From positions 496,001 to 560,000 of the forward strand of contig JAIXSQ010000007.1 of the NCBI GenBank assembly GCA_027484575.1: a stretch of 64,000 nucleotides of DNA, written 5' to 3'. The notes under the pieces are model-generated. The model ran no database searches. It was not told the DNA's origin and saw only the letters and a list, made by a program, of their open reading frames with translations. Source of the stretch: Comamonadaceae bacterium (lineage in GTDB: Bacteria > Pseudomonadota > Gammaproteobacteria > Burkholderiales > Burkholderiaceae_C). Position numbers and translations under genes: made by a program. Positions 48,600 to 57,198 of this stretch are shown piece by piece (within the stretch, counting starts at the first letter, position 1; every line of letters starts with the position of its first letter).

Positions 48600-50093
48600 G
48601 TGAACCGGGCAGACCAGTCGGCCAGACTGTTCGCCGCCGCCGTGTGGCGCATCGCGCCGGGCGCCGACACCCTGCGCGCGCAGCTGTACCGACAGCTGCG
48701 CGACGCGGTGGCCGAGGGCCGCGTGGCCCCCGGCGCCACCGTGCCGTCGACCCGCGCACTGGCGCAGGCGCTGGGCATTTCGCGCAGCACGCTGGTGGAG
48801 GCCATCGAGCAGCTGCGCATCGAGGGCTACCTGGAGGCCCGCCAGGGCGCGGCGACGCGGGTGGCCGCGCTGGAGCCGCGCCACCTGCTGCGAACGACCC
48901 GCGCCGCCGCGGCCGACGGGGGCAGCCGGCTGCCCCAGGCGCAATCCCCGCTGTGGGTGCAGGACGACCCGCCGACGGCGGTGACGCTGCGCGCCTTCCG
49001 GCCCGGGCTGCCCGACCTGCGCGCCTTCCCGTCCCGTGAATGGGCCACGCACCTGGGCCGGCGGGCGCGGCAGCCGGCCAGCCACGACCTGAGCTATGCC
49101 GACACCACCGGCCTGCCCGTCCTGTGCGACCAGATCGCCCGCCATGTCGCCCAGACCCGGCACGTGGTGGCCCGCCCGGAGCAGGTCATCGTGCTGCCGT
49201 CGGCGCAGTCGGCCTTCGACCTGGTGATGCGCTGCTGCACGGCCCCGGGCGACACGGCCTGGATGGAGGACCCGGGCTATCCCGGCGCGCGCATGCTGAT
49301 GCGCGCGCACCGCCTGCAGGTGGTCCCGGTGCCGGTGGACGCGCAGGGCCTGCGCCCGGACAGCGCACTCGCGCCGCCCCGGCTGGTCTACCTGACGCCC
49401 TCGCACCAGTACCCCACCGGCGCCACCCTGTCGCTGCAGCGGCGGCTCGAGATCCTGGACATCGCGCGCGCCAGCCGCGCCGCGATCATCGAGGACGACT
49501 ACGACAGCGAGTTCCAGATCCGCGGCCAGCCGATCGCCAGCCTGCAGGGCCTGGACCGCCATGGCTGCGTGCACTACGTCGGCACGTTCTCCAAGACGCT
49601 GTCGCCGGGCCTGCGCTGTGCCTGGCTGGTGGTCCCTCCGGCACAGGTGCAGCTGGCGCGCACGATTGCCGCCGCAGCCGGGCTGGGCGTGCCCGTGCAC
49701 GTGCAACTGGCCCTGGCCGACTTCATGGCCGACGGCGGCCTGCGGCGGCACGTCCAGCGCATGCGCGCCGAGTACGCCGAGCGGCTGGCGGCACTGGATG
49801 CCACGCTGCGGCGCGCAGGTGGCGGACGCATCGCGCCGGCGCTGCCGGCGGGCGGACTGCAGCTGTGTGCGGCGCTGGATGGCCTGCAGGACGTCGCCGC
49901 GGCGCAGGTGCTGCAGGACCAGGCCCTGCACGCGGTGCCGCTGTCGCCCCTCGTGCATGGCGATGAATGGCGCGGGCGCCAAGGGCTGCTGCTTGGCATC
50001 GGGCTGGTCGCTGGCAGCGAGGTGGTGCCGGAAGCCGAGCGGCTGTGCCGCGTCCTGCTGGACCTGCCGCCGACCGCGGGCCCTGCGCCCTGA
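48600..50093 (+). CDS. MocR/GntR-PLP transcriptional regulator
   Basis: 497 aa, GTG start preceded by AGGA. Residues 15-85 are a GntR winged helix (LYRQLRDAVAEGRVAPGATVPSTRALAQALGISRSTLVEAIEQL). The rest is a class I aminotransferase-like fold with the PLP Lys in YVGTFSKTLSPGLR. Typical substrates sensed are GABA, pyridoxal or amino acids. Divergent from the small basic gene. No aminotransferase or pdx genes adjoin, so the target is not evident. Confidence 0.85.
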   Translation: MNRADQSARLFAAAVWRIAPGADTLRAQLYRQLRDAVAEGRVAPGATVPSTRALAQALGISRSTLVEAIEQLRIEGYLEARQGAATRVAALEPRHLLRTTRAAAADGGSRLPQAQSPLWVQDDPPTAVTLRAFRPGLPDLRAFPSREWATHLGRRARQPASHDLSYADTTGLPVLCDQIARHVAQTRHVVARPEQVIVLPSAQSAFDLVMRCCTAPGDTAWMEDPGYPGARMLMRAHRLQVVPVPVDAQGLRPDSALAPPRLVYLTPSHQYPTGATLSLQRRLEILDIARASRAAIIEDDYDSEFQIRGQPIASLQGLDRHGCVHYVGTFSKTLSPGLRCAWLVVPPAQVQLARTIAAAAGLGVPVHVQLALADFMADGGLRRHVQRMRAEYAERLAALDATLRRAGGGRIAPALPAGGLQLCAALDGLQDVAAAQVLQDQALHAVPLSPLVHGDEWRGRQGLLLGIGLVAGSEVVPEAERLCRVLLDLPPTAGPAP

Positions 50094-50133
50094 AGGCCTG
50101 CCCGGCCGCGACGGGCACCTGCGCGTCCGGGTT

Positions 50134-51414
50134 TCAGCCGCCCGCCACGGGCGGCAACAGCCCCGCCGCCCGCAGCTTGTCCTTGCGGCTCGGGCGCCGC
50201 CCCTTGACGCCGCCGTTGCCGGGCGACGGCGGCGGTGGTGCCTCGGTCGGCTCGAAGCCCGGCACCACCTCCAGCGGCAGGTCCAGGCCGTTGCGCTGGG
50301 CGACCAGGCGCCAGTGCGCCAGGGCCGGCGCGGTGACGAAGCTCACCGCCAGGCCCTCGCGGCCGGCGCGGCCGGTGCGGCCGATGCGGTGCACGTGGTC
50401 GGCGGGCGAGCGCGGCAGGTCGTAGTTGACGACCACCTCCAGCGCGGGAATGTCGATGCCGCGCGCGGCCAGGTCGGTGGTGACCAGCACGTCCCAGCGC
50501 CCGTCCTGCAGGCCAGCCAGCATCTCGCGGCGCTGGCCCTGCGCCATCTCGCCGTGCAGCGGCACCGCGCGCACGCCGCGGGTGGCCAGCTTGCGGGCGA
50601 CATGCTCGGTGGCATGGCGGGTGGCGACGAACACCAGCACCCGGGGCCAGCCCTGCGCGCGCACCAGGTGGCGCAGCAGCTCGGTGCGGCGCGCGGTGTC
50701 GACCGCGAGCGCGCGTTGCGTGATGGCCGGCGCCTCGCGCGGCTGCGGCGCGGCCTGCAGCCGCACGGGATCGCGCAGCAGGTCGTCGGCCAGCTGCTGC
50801 ACCGGCGCGGGCAGCGTGGCCGACAGCAGCAGCACCTGGCGGCGCGCCGGCAGCGCGGCCAGCACCTGCCCGCGCTCGGCCGCGAAGCCCAGGTCGAGCA
50901 GGCGGTCGGCCTCGTCGAGCACCAGGGTCTCGACCGCGTCCAGCCGCGCCGCGTTGCGGCCCAGCAGGTCCAGCAGCCGCCCGGGCGTGGCCACCAGCAC
51001 GTCGGCACCGCCGCGCAGCGCCAGCATCTGCGGGTTCACCGAGCCGCCGCCGTGCACCGCCACCACCCGCAGGCGCTGCGGCCCGGTCGCACCCAGCTGC
51101 TCGAAGACGCCGGCCACCTGCGCGGCCAGCTCGCGCGTGGGCACCAGCACCAGCACCCGCACGCGCCGGTAGCCGCGCGGGGGACCGGCCAGCAGGCGCT
51201 GCACCAGCGGCAGCGCGAACGCGGCGGTCTTGCCGGTGCCGGTGGGCGCCAGCGCGAGCAGGTCGGCGCCGCGCAGCACGGCCGGCACGGCCTGGGCCTG
51301 GATCGGCGTGGGATGCACGAGGCCGGCATCGGCGCAGGCGCGCTGCAGCGCGGGGGACAGGCCGAGCGCGGCGAAGCTCGGGGCGGTGGCGGGATCGGGC
51401 GTGGGCGCGGTCAT
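50134..51414 (-). CDS. DEAD-box RNA helicase (RhlE-like)
   Basis: 426 aa. All helicase motifs: Q motif with FAALGLSPALQRA, motif I APTGTGKTAA, Ia PTRELAAQV, II LDEADRL, III SAT, V TTDLAARGID, VI HRIGRTGRAG. Ends in a Pro-rich and Lys-rich tail (KGRRPSRKDKLRAAG) that may bind RNA. RhlE subfamily is best. Start at 51414 excludes an upstream low-complexity extension. Involved in ribosome assembly or RNA decay. Confidence 0.9.
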   Translation of the reverse strand: MTAPTPDPATAPSFAALGLSPALQRACADAGLVHPTPIQAQAVPAVLRGADLLALAPTGTGKTAAFALPLVQRLLAGPPRGYRRVRVLVLVPTRELAAQVAGVFEQLGATGPQRLRVVAVHGGGSVNPQMLALRGGADVLVATPGRLLDLLGRNAARLDAVETLVLDEADRLLDLGFAAERGQVLAALPARRQVLLLSATLPAPVQQLADDLLRDPVRLQAAPQPREAPAITQRALAVDTARRTELLRHLVRAQGWPRVLVFVATRHATEHVARKLATRGVRAVPLHGEMAQGQRREMLAGLQDGRWDVLVTTDLAARGIDIPALEVVVNYDLPRSPADHVHRIGRTGRAGREGLAVSFVTAPALAHWRLVAQRNGLDLPLEVVPGFEPTEAPPPPSPGNGGVKGRRPSRKDKLRAAGLLPPVAGG

Positions 51415-51525
51415 GCGCGGGGGCCGCGGCGGCGGCAGGGGCAAGGGTGCACGGGCAAGGGGAGTCCGGTGGTCGAAGCCGGCATTGTCGGCGGGCACGG
51501 CCCGCCCGGGGCGCTAGAGTGCCGC

Positions 51526-51780
51526 ATGGCCGGCTCCACGATCACCACAGCGCAGTACAAGCTGTACCCCTCGCCCCGCAACCCGCACCGCGAGATCTAC
51601 CCGCACGAGGTGTTCGTGCCGCATCCCTACGCGCTGGTCGACCCGCCGAGCTACGACCCGCGCGGCAAGTGGTCGCTGTTCGCGGCGCACCGGCTGGCCG
51701 ACGGCAAGAACGGCCAGCTGGTGACCTACGAGCTGGCGCAGGACGCCGAGACCTTCCGCCGGCGCTTCGTGCCGGACTGA
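51526..51780 (+). CDS. Conserved-type small protein, unknown
   Basis: 84 aa. No signal peptide; Tyr/Pro/His-rich (YKLYPSPRNPHREIYPHEVFVPHPYALVDPPSYDPRGKW ... read in parts) and ending AETFRRRFVPD. The even codon bias and 4-bp gap to the convergent J-domain gene support coding. No family recognised. Confidence 0.5.
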   Translation: MAGSTITTAQYKLYPSPRNPHREIYPHEVFVPHPYALVDPPSYDPRGKWSLFAAHRLADGKNGQLVTYELAQDAETFRRRFVPD

Positions 51781-51783
51781 GGC

Positions 51784-52827
51784 TCAGCGCAGCCGCCGCA
51801 GCCAGTCGCGGGCCCGCTCCACGTCGCGCAGCAGCAGGGCCTGCCGGCGCAGCAGCACCTCCTCCTCGCGCAGGCGGCGCACCTGTGCGGCCACCAGGCG
51901 GGTCGCCTTCTGCGGCTGCATGCCGATGCCGGCGGGCTCGCCGGTGGCCGCGCGGAACGCCGCCTCGAGCCGGTGGGCCTGGGTGCGCAGCTGCGCCACC
52001 TGGGCCTGCAGTTCGGCCACGACCTGGCCCAGCCCGCGTGCGTCGCTTGGCAGGTGCCGCGCCAGGTCGAGCTGGCCGACCTGGCGCTGCAGCGCCAGCA
52101 GCGCCTGCAGGTCGCCGGCCGCATGGGCCTGGTTGGCCTGCTGCATCAGCGCCGTCTTGCGCGCGCGCAGGTCCGCATCGGGCTCGCGGTCGGGATGCAG
52201 CGCGCTGGCCAGCCGCCGGTACACCTCGCGGGCCGAGCCGGTCACCGCCTGCGCGTCCTGGGCGCGCTGACGCTGCGCCGCTTCGGCGCGGCGCTGCGCG
52301 GCCTGGCGCTCGCGCCCTGCCGCCGCCTGCGCGGCCTGCCGTTCCCAGTCCCAGCCGTCGGCCGCATCGAGCGTCGCCTCCGCGCCCACGGGCGTGGACG
52401 GACGGGCCGCATCCGCCGGGTCGGCCGCCTCGGCCGGCGCCGCGGCGCGCGCACGCGCGCCGGCGCTGTCCGGCGCATGGCGGTCCAGCGCCTGCGCGGC
52501 AAGGGCATCGGGCCCCAGCGCCAGCACGGCAGTGGCGGCCTCGCGCAGCAGGTCCTGCAGCTGCGCGCGCTCGCCCCGGCTCCAGCCCGGCTGCAGCAGC
52601 GCCTCGTCCAGCGCCGCCACCCAGCCGCGCCAGGCGTCGTGCAGCGCGCGTTGCACCGGCTCGACCGCCTGCCACAGGCCTTCGACGGTGGCCTCCCAGC
52701 CGGCCACCGCCGCGCGCCAGTCCGCGGCCTCACGCACCAGGGCCTCGACCCGCGCCTGCTGCGCGGCGGCGTGCGGGTCGGTGGATGCGGGACGGGCCTG
52801 CGGCAGGGAGCGGTCGGTGGCGGGCAT
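51784..52827 (-). CDS. J-domain-like protein
   Basis: 347 aa. Central J-like motif AREVYRRLASALHPDREPD (around 205) has the HPD tripeptide that stimulates Hsp70 ATPase. The flanks are long Ala/Gln/Arg-rich helices with coiled-coil periodicity (Q-A-Q-V-A-Q-L type). Likely a DnaK co-chaperone or scaffold. C-terminal LRREEEVLLRRQALLLRDVERARDW-type helix is unlike DnaJ. Start at 52827. Confidence 0.65.
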   Translation of the reverse strand: MPATDRSLPQARPASTDPHAAAQQARVEALVREAADWRAAVAGWEATVEGLWQAVEPVQRALHDAWRGWVAALDEALLQPGWSRGERAQLQDLLREAATAVLALGPDALAAQALDRHAPDSAGARARAAAPAEAADPADAARPSTPVGAEATLDAADGWDWERQAAQAAAGRERQAAQRRAEAAQRQRAQDAQAVTGSAREVYRRLASALHPDREPDADLRARKTALMQQANQAHAAGDLQALLALQRQVGQLDLARHLPSDARGLGQVVAELQAQVAQLRTQAHRLEAAFRAATGEPAGIGMQPQKATRLVAAQVRRLREEEVLLRRQALLLRDVERARDWLRRLR

Positions 52828-52868
52828 CGGCGCGGATTGTCCGCCGGCCGGCGGGCCGCCGCGGGCGT

Positions 52869-53072
52869 TCAGCAGGTCTTGATGCGGCCGCTGCGGTCGT
52901 ACTGCACCGTCACGCCGCTGGGGAACTGCAGGTAGGCCACCCCGTCCACGCACGCGACGGCATGGCCGGTGACGTTGGCGGTGACCTTGCGCTCGAACCA
53001 GCCGCAGCCGCCAAGTCCCCCCGCGGCCAGGGCCACCACCAGCAGGCGCAGGCCGGTGCGGGCCGGGCTCAA
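52869..53072 (-). CDS. Small lipoprotein
   Basis: 67 aa. TTG start overlapping the stop of the YidB-like gene by 4 bp (TTGA). Signal sequence LRLLVVALAAGGLGGC with lipobox L-G-G-C; mature part is a short beta domain (VTANVTGHAVACVDGVAYLQFPSGVTVQYD) and ends with Cys. Two mature Cys could form a disulfide. Coupled to YidB-like gene. Confidence 0.6.
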   Translation of the reverse strand: MSPARTGLRLLVVALAAGGLGGCGWFERKVTANVTGHAVACVDGVAYLQFPSGVTVQYDRSGRIKTC

Positions 53073-53614
53073 TGCAGCTGCCCCAGCAGGCGCTGCAGCG
53101 TCGACTGGCCCAAGTCCAGCTGCCGGTCGGCCTCGGGGTGCAGCGCGCCCTGCGGCGACAGGTGGTCCACCACCTCCGGCAGGATCTCGGCCATGCCCTG
53201 GCTGACCTCCTCGCGCGGGACACCGAGCTGGCGCGCCATGCCGTCCAGGGCGTCGTCGCCCATGACCTGCTGCACCGCCTCGGGCGGCAACTGGTCGTTC
53301 GCGCCGGTGCCGACCCAGGACGAGGCCGTCTGCCCGTAGCCCCGCTGGCCGAACTGCTGCAGCACGCCCTGCGCGCCGCCGCGGCTGCGCATCCACTGCA
53401 TGGCCAGCGGCAGCAGCGCCAGCAGCAGGGCCTGGCGTCCGCCACCGGCGTCCAGGGGCCCGCGCCGGCCGGACATGCCCGGCTGCGCGAGACCGCCGCC
53501 ACCGAGACCCCCGAGACCCCCGAGACCACCGAGGCCACCCAGCCCACCGAGGCCCGACGGGCCCCCGCCGCCCAGCACGCTGCCGAGGATCTGTCCGAGG
53601 AAGGGGTGGGCCAT
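53069..53614 (-). CDS. YidB-like (DUF937) protein
   Basis: 181 aa. Conserved start AHPFLGQILGSVLGGG and C-terminal half typical of YidB/DUF937 proteins (LPPEAVQQVMGDDALDGMARQLGVPREEVSQGMAEILPEVVDHLSP, a three-helix bundle). A glycine-leucine run, GLGG repeated six times with slight variation, is inserted after residue 20. Function of the family is unclear; it is cytoplasmic. Confidence 0.8.
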   Translation of the reverse strand: MAHPFLGQILGSVLGGGGPSGLGGLGGLGGLGGLGGLGGGGLAQPGMSGRRGPLDAGGGRQALLLALLPLAMQWMRSRGGAQGVLQQFGQRGYGQTASSWVGTGANDQLPPEAVQQVMGDDALDGMARQLGVPREEVSQGMAEILPEVVDHLSPQGALHPEADRQLDLGQSTLQRLLGQLH

Positions 53615-53728
53615 GGGTCGTCTCCGGATGCGGTGGAGGCCGCAGGCTAGGTGGCGCGCCCGGGTGCACGTGTCGTCCGCGGCCGCAGCGCGCCGTGGGC
53701 CGGGTCCGCGGCCCACCGGGCCGGTGCT

Positions 53729-53896
53729 TCAGTCGGGCGTGGCGCGCGCCGGCTGCGGCAGTTCCTGGGCCTGGCCCGGCTGCGGCGGGGGCTGCCCGGG
53801 ATGCGGGGTGCGGCGCGGCTGTGGATCCTCGCGGCTGGGCGAGGGCTGCGGGTTGCGGCCCGGATCGGGCCTGTCGGACGGCGGGCTGCTGGCCAT
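53729..53896 (-). CDS. Proline-rich small protein
   Basis: 55 aa, almost half Pro/Arg/Gln/Ser (PSDRPDPGRNPQPSPSREDPQ and similar). Preceded by AGGAG 5 nt before the ATG, which is the main reason to call it. Disordered; may be a stress or cell-envelope protein. Its stop lies 115 bp upstream of the YidB-like gene on the same strand. Confidence 0.4.
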   Translation of the reverse strand: MASSPPSDRPDPGRNPQPSPSREDPQPRRTPHPGQPPPQPGQAQELPQPARATPD

Positions 53897-53994
53897 GGGG
53901 ACTCCTGCGTGTCGGCCGATGCTGGGCCGTGGCGCGGCCGCTGGCTGTAGGACGCCGCAGCGACACGGCCGCGCTGGCGCGGCGCCGCTGGCCT

Positions 53995-54516
53995 TCAGGC
54001 CGACTGCAGGCCCCAGCGCAGCATGCGGGCAGCGTCGGCCACGGCCTGCGGGTCGGTGGCGATCGCCCGTGCAGGCACGGCGCCATCCAGCGCCGCGTTC
54101 GGCGCCGCGAACCAGCCCGCCAGTTCCCAGTCGTCGCCCGTCGGGCCCGGCTGTGCCAGTTCGGCGAGCACGCGCTGGACCGCAGGCAGCGGGGCGAAGG
54201 GCCCGCAGGCGAACTGGAACAGCGGCAGCCAGCGCTGCCCGCCCCAGTCGAAGGCGAGCACGCGGCGCTGCGCCAGCCAGCCGCGCACCGCCAGGGCGCC
54301 CTCGCCGCCGGTGGCGGCGCGGGCGTCCACCTCGGCGCGGCGGGCCAGCCCGCCGCAGCCGCGGTAGGCCGCCAGCAGGGCGAGGAAGTGTTCGTCGCGC
54401 GGCGCATCCGGCGCGGGCCGGGCGGCGTGCGGCGGCACGCGCGGGCCGGCCCCGCGCGCGCTGCCGTGCCAGGGCGGCTGGCGCCGCCCCTGGAGCGATG
54501 GTGCCGTGCTGCGCAT
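53995..54516 (-). CDS. Unknown protein with MbcA/ParS-like C-terminal block
   Basis: 173 aa. C-terminal 70 residues (PLFQFACGPFAPLPAVQRVLAEL ... LAGWFAAPNAALDGAVPARAIATDPQAVADAARMLRWG) resemble the toxin-binding domain of Xre/MbcA/ParS antitoxins (W-x-x-xPn-x-LdGxxP). No RES-type toxin gene adjoins, and the N-terminus is Arg/Pro-rich with no HTH. Could be an orphan or a different fold. Function not assignable. Confidence 0.5.
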   Translation of the reverse strand: MRSTAPSLQGRRQPPWHGSARGAGPRVPPHAARPAPDAPRDEHFLALLAAYRGCGGLARRAEVDARAATGGEGALAVRGWLAQRRVLAFDWGGQRWLPLFQFACGPFAPLPAVQRVLAELAQPGPTGDDWELAGWFAAPNAALDGAVPARAIATDPQAVADAARMLRWGLQSA

Positions 54517-54544
54517 GGCGGTCGCGCGTCGCGGGCGTGGCTGC

Positions 54545-54844
54545 TTACAGCAGCGGCATCTGCGCCTGCTGCAGCTGGGCGCTGCGCGCAGGCTTCTGCG
54601 CGTCGGCACGCACCTCGGCCCGGCTGCGGCCGGCAGCGGCCGCAGGCTGCTCGGGAACGCCGGCTTCACCGGTGACGATCGCGCCGGCACGCTGGGCGCG
54701 CACGGCCTCGGCGCGGACGTCGGCGAGGCGGGCGGTGGGGGCGGCGGCATCGGCCGATGCCGGGGGGAGTTCGCCGAAGGCGTGGGCGTGGCCGGCAGCC
54801 AGGGCAGCGGTGGCGACGAGGGCGGAGATCAGGCGGGTGTGCAT
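54545..54844 (-). CDS. DUF4148-like small exported protein
   Basis: 99 aa. Signal peptide MHTRLISALVATAALAAGHAHA ends at an A-H-A site; the mature part is Ala/Glu/Arg-rich with RLADVRAEAVRAQRAGAI and SRAEVRADA, the repeat-like helices of DUF4148 proteins, abundant in Burkholderiales. GAAAGGA ribosome site. Upstream are three TTAG boxes at 54941-54966, so it is probably a target of the adjacent response regulator. Confidence 0.75.
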   Translation of the reverse strand: MHTRLISALVATAALAAGHAHAFGELPPASADAAAPTARLADVRAEAVRAQRAGAIVTGEAGVPEQPAAAAGRSRAEVRADAQKPARSAQLQQAQMPLL

Positions 54845-54940
54845 GGCAAGCTTCCTTTCGTGGGTGGAGGGGTCCGCGCGTTCGCTGCCTGCCTGGTGGG
54901 CCGTGCACCGATCGCGTGGTTCCACTGTAGGAAGCCGCAG

Positions 54941-54966
54941 TTAGCCGGCCCTTAGCGCTTTCTTAG
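54941..54966 (-). promoter_or_regulatory. Triple TTAG (CTAA) boxes upstream of DUF4148-like gene
   Basis: TTAG occurs at 54941, 54952 and 54963, an exact 11-bp period (one helical turn). On the - strand each reads GCTAA(G/C). This is the layout of OmpR-family (PmrA/QseB type) response regulator sites, about 100 bp before the small exported gene and within the end of the kinase gene. Confidence 0.6.
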
Positions 54967-56344
54967 CCGTGAATGAGGCCGCCCCTCCAGCCTGCATCGG
55001 CTCGACGCGCGCCACCAGGCCGCTGGCGCCATCGCGGTTGCGCAGCACGATGCGCAGGCCGCAGCGCAGCGCCGCCGCCTGCGCGATCGACAGGCCCAGG
55101 CCGCTGCCTCCGCTGCCGGAGCCGGTGCCCGGGACGCGGAAGAAGCGGTCGAAGACGCGGCCCAGCTGCTCGGGCGGCACGCCCGGGCCCGAGTCGACCA
55201 CCTCGATCACCGGCCGGCCGTCGTGGCCCGACAGGTGCACGTCCACCGTGCCGCCCTCGGGCGTGTAGCGCAGGGCGTTCTCGATCAAGTTGTCCAGCAC
55301 GCTGCGGATGTCGGCGGCGCGGCAGGTGAGCGCGATCGACGTGGGCGCGCCGGCCTCGTGCACGAAGCCCAGGTCGATGCGGCGCTGGTCGGCCAGGGCG
55401 ATCAGGCCGTCGATGCTCTCGTGCACCTGCGCCTGCAGGTCCACCGGCACCGGCTGCTCCTGCACGGCCGGCCCGTCGTGGCGCGACATCTTCAGCAGCT
55501 GGTCGACCAGGCGCTGGGCCCGCCCCACGCCGGCCTGCAGCTGCGCGAAGCTCTGGTCGCAGGCGCCGGGGGGCAGGTCGCGCCGCACGTTCTCCAGCTG
55601 CAGGGCCACGGCGGTGATCGGCGTGCGCAGCTCGTGCGCGGCGTCCTGCAGGAAGCGCTGCTGGCCGGCGAAGGCCTCGCGCAGCCGCGTGAGCAGGCCG
55701 TTGAACGACTGCACCAGCGGCGCGATCTCGCTGGGCACGCGCGTGAGCGGCAGCTCGGCGATGGTGTGCGCGTCCTGCCGCGCCGCGGCCTCGCCGATGC
55801 CGCGCACCTCGCGCGAGAGCTTGGCGGCCACGCCCCACAGGACGGGGATGGACAGCAGCAGCAGCACCAGCGCGTGCAGCAGTTCGGCCACGGCGCGCCC
55901 GGCGGCGAGCTTGCGGCGGAAGTCGTCGCTCTGCAGCACCTGCACGCGCCGGCCGTCGCGCACCGCGTCGGTGGCGTACACGCGCCAGCGGCGGCCGTCG
56001 GCCTGCACGTCGTGGAAGCCCTGGGACTGCACCATCACGCGCGCCGCGCCGCTCCAGGTGGACATCAGCAGCTGGCCAGAGGGGCTCCAGACCTGCGTGA
56101 CGTAGCTGCCGTTGCGGTGCACGGCCGTCTCGTCCTGCGACCAGGCCGAGGGCAGCTCCTCGCGGGTGGACACCGCCTGCGCCAGCTGCTGCATCTGCTC
56201 GTCCATGAAGCCGCCCACCATCGCCATGTAGGACCAGTAGGTGTAGGTGCTCGAGCCCACGCCCACCACCAGGAACAGCGGCACCAGCCACATCAGCAGG
56301 GCATTGCGCAGCGAGCACATCGTGCCCTTCGGAAGGATGTGCAT
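54941..56344 (-). CDS. Sensor histidine kinase (QseC/PmrB-like)
   Basis: 467 aa. Two membrane segments (about 12-33 and 155-172) with a roughly 120-aa periplasmic sensor, HAMP linker, H-box with phospho-acceptor His237 (FLQDAAHELRTPITAV), N box (NLIENALRYTPEGG), G1 (DSGPGVPPEQ) and G2 (GSGGSGLGLSIAQ). Signal unknown; periplasmic acidic patches of PmrB are not obvious. Follows the response regulator by 1 bp; the ribosome site GGGAGGG lies in that gene's end. Confidence 0.9.
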   Translation of the reverse strand: MHILPKGTMCSLRNALLMWLVPLFLVVGVGSSTYTYWSYMAMVGGFMDEQMQQLAQAVSTREELPSAWSQDETAVHRNGSYVTQVWSPSGQLLMSTWSGAARVMVQSQGFHDVQADGRRWRVYATDAVRDGRRVQVLQSDDFRRKLAAGRAVAELLHALVLLLLSIPVLWGVAAKLSREVRGIGEAAARQDAHTIAELPLTRVPSEIAPLVQSFNGLLTRLREAFAGQQRFLQDAAHELRTPITAVALQLENVRRDLPPGACDQSFAQLQAGVGRAQRLVDQLLKMSRHDGPAVQEQPVPVDLQAQVHESIDGLIALADQRRIDLGFVHEAGAPTSIALTCRAADIRSVLDNLIENALRYTPEGGTVDVHLSGHDGRPVIEVVDSGPGVPPEQLGRVFDRFFRVPGTGSGSGGSGLGLSIAQAAALRCGLRIVLRNRDGASGLVARVEPMQAGGAASFTAKKALRAG

Positions 56345-56345
56345 G

Positions 56346-57032
56346 TCAGGCCCTCCCGGCCTTGTCCGGCGCGGGAGCGGCCGCCACCCGCCAGCCCAGC
56401 CCGCGCACGTTGCGGATGGTGTCGGCGCCCAGCTTGCGGCGCATGCCGTGGATCAGGACATCCACGGCGTTGCTGCTGACCTCCTCGCCCCAGCCGTAGA
56501 TGCGGCTCTCCAGCTGGTCGCGCGAGAGGATGGCGCCCGGTCGCTCCAGCAGGGCATGCAGCAGCGCGAACTCGCGCGCCGACAGCTGCGAGCGCTCGCC
56601 GCCGACCACCACCTCGCGCGTGCCCAGGTCGAGCCGGACCGCCTCGGTGCCGATCACCGAGTCGGCGCTGCCGTCGCGGCGGCGGATCACCGCCCGCATG
56701 CGGGCCAGCAGCTCGCGGAACTCGTAGGGCTTGACCAGGTAGTCGTCGGCACCGACGTCCAGCCCGGTGATCCGGTCCTCGACGCCGTCGCGCGCCGTCA
56801 GCACCAGCACGGGCGTGCGGTCGCCCGCAGCGCGGGCGCGGCGCAGCACGTCCATGCCGTCGCGCCGCGGCAGGCCCAGGTCGAGCAGCACGCAGGCGTA
56901 GCCGCCGTCGGCCATGGCGCTGCTGGCCAGTTCGCCCTCCTTGACCCAGTCGACCGACCAGCCGTTGGCTTCCAGGGCGCGGCGCAGGCTGTCGCCGATC
57001 ATCTCGTCGTCTTCGACCAACAGGACTCGCAT
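56346..57032 (-). CDS. Response regulator, OmpR family (QseB/PmrA-like)
   Basis: 228 aa. Receiver domain with Asp8-Asp9 (VEDDE), phospho-acceptor Asp51 (VLLDLGLP), Thr/Lys in LTARDG and LVKPYEFREL; winged helix at 130-215 (LSAREFALLHALLERPGAILSRDQLESRIYG ... NAVDVLIHGMRRKLG). Upstream 57102-57130 holds two TTAG boxes with 11-bp phase, suggesting autoregulation. Forms a two-gene operon with the kinase. Confidence 0.9.
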   Translation of the reverse strand: MRVLLVEDDEMIGDSLRRALEANGWSVDWVKEGELASSAMADGGYACVLLDLGLPRRDGMDVLRRARAAGDRTPVLVLTARDGVEDRITGLDVGADDYLVKPYEFRELLARMRAVIRRRDGSADSVIGTEAVRLDLGTREVVVGGERSQLSAREFALLHALLERPGAILSRDQLESRIYGWGEEVSSNAVDVLIHGMRRKLGADTIRNVRGLGWRVAAAPAPDKAGRA

Positions 57033-57101
57033 GGCGGGGCAGGAATGGACAGCAGGGGCAGGCGGGTGGCAACGCGCCGGGCGGACGCCGGCCAGCACAC
57101 C

Positions 57102-57130
57102 CTAGCGCGGGCGACTTAGCTGGCGATTAG
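57102..57130 (-). promoter_or_regulatory. TTAG boxes at the response regulator promoter
   Basis: TTAG at 57116-57119 and 57127-57130 are 11 bp apart, with a related CTAG 14 bp before. Same repeat and phase as at 54941-54966. Located 70-98 bp before the regulator ATG, where an activator would sit. Confidence 0.55.
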
Positions 57131-57198
57131 ACCGTGGTGCCGACGCCGCCGCCGGCCGGGGCCTTGCCTGCGCCGCCTGGCGCGCCCACAGTGCCGGC

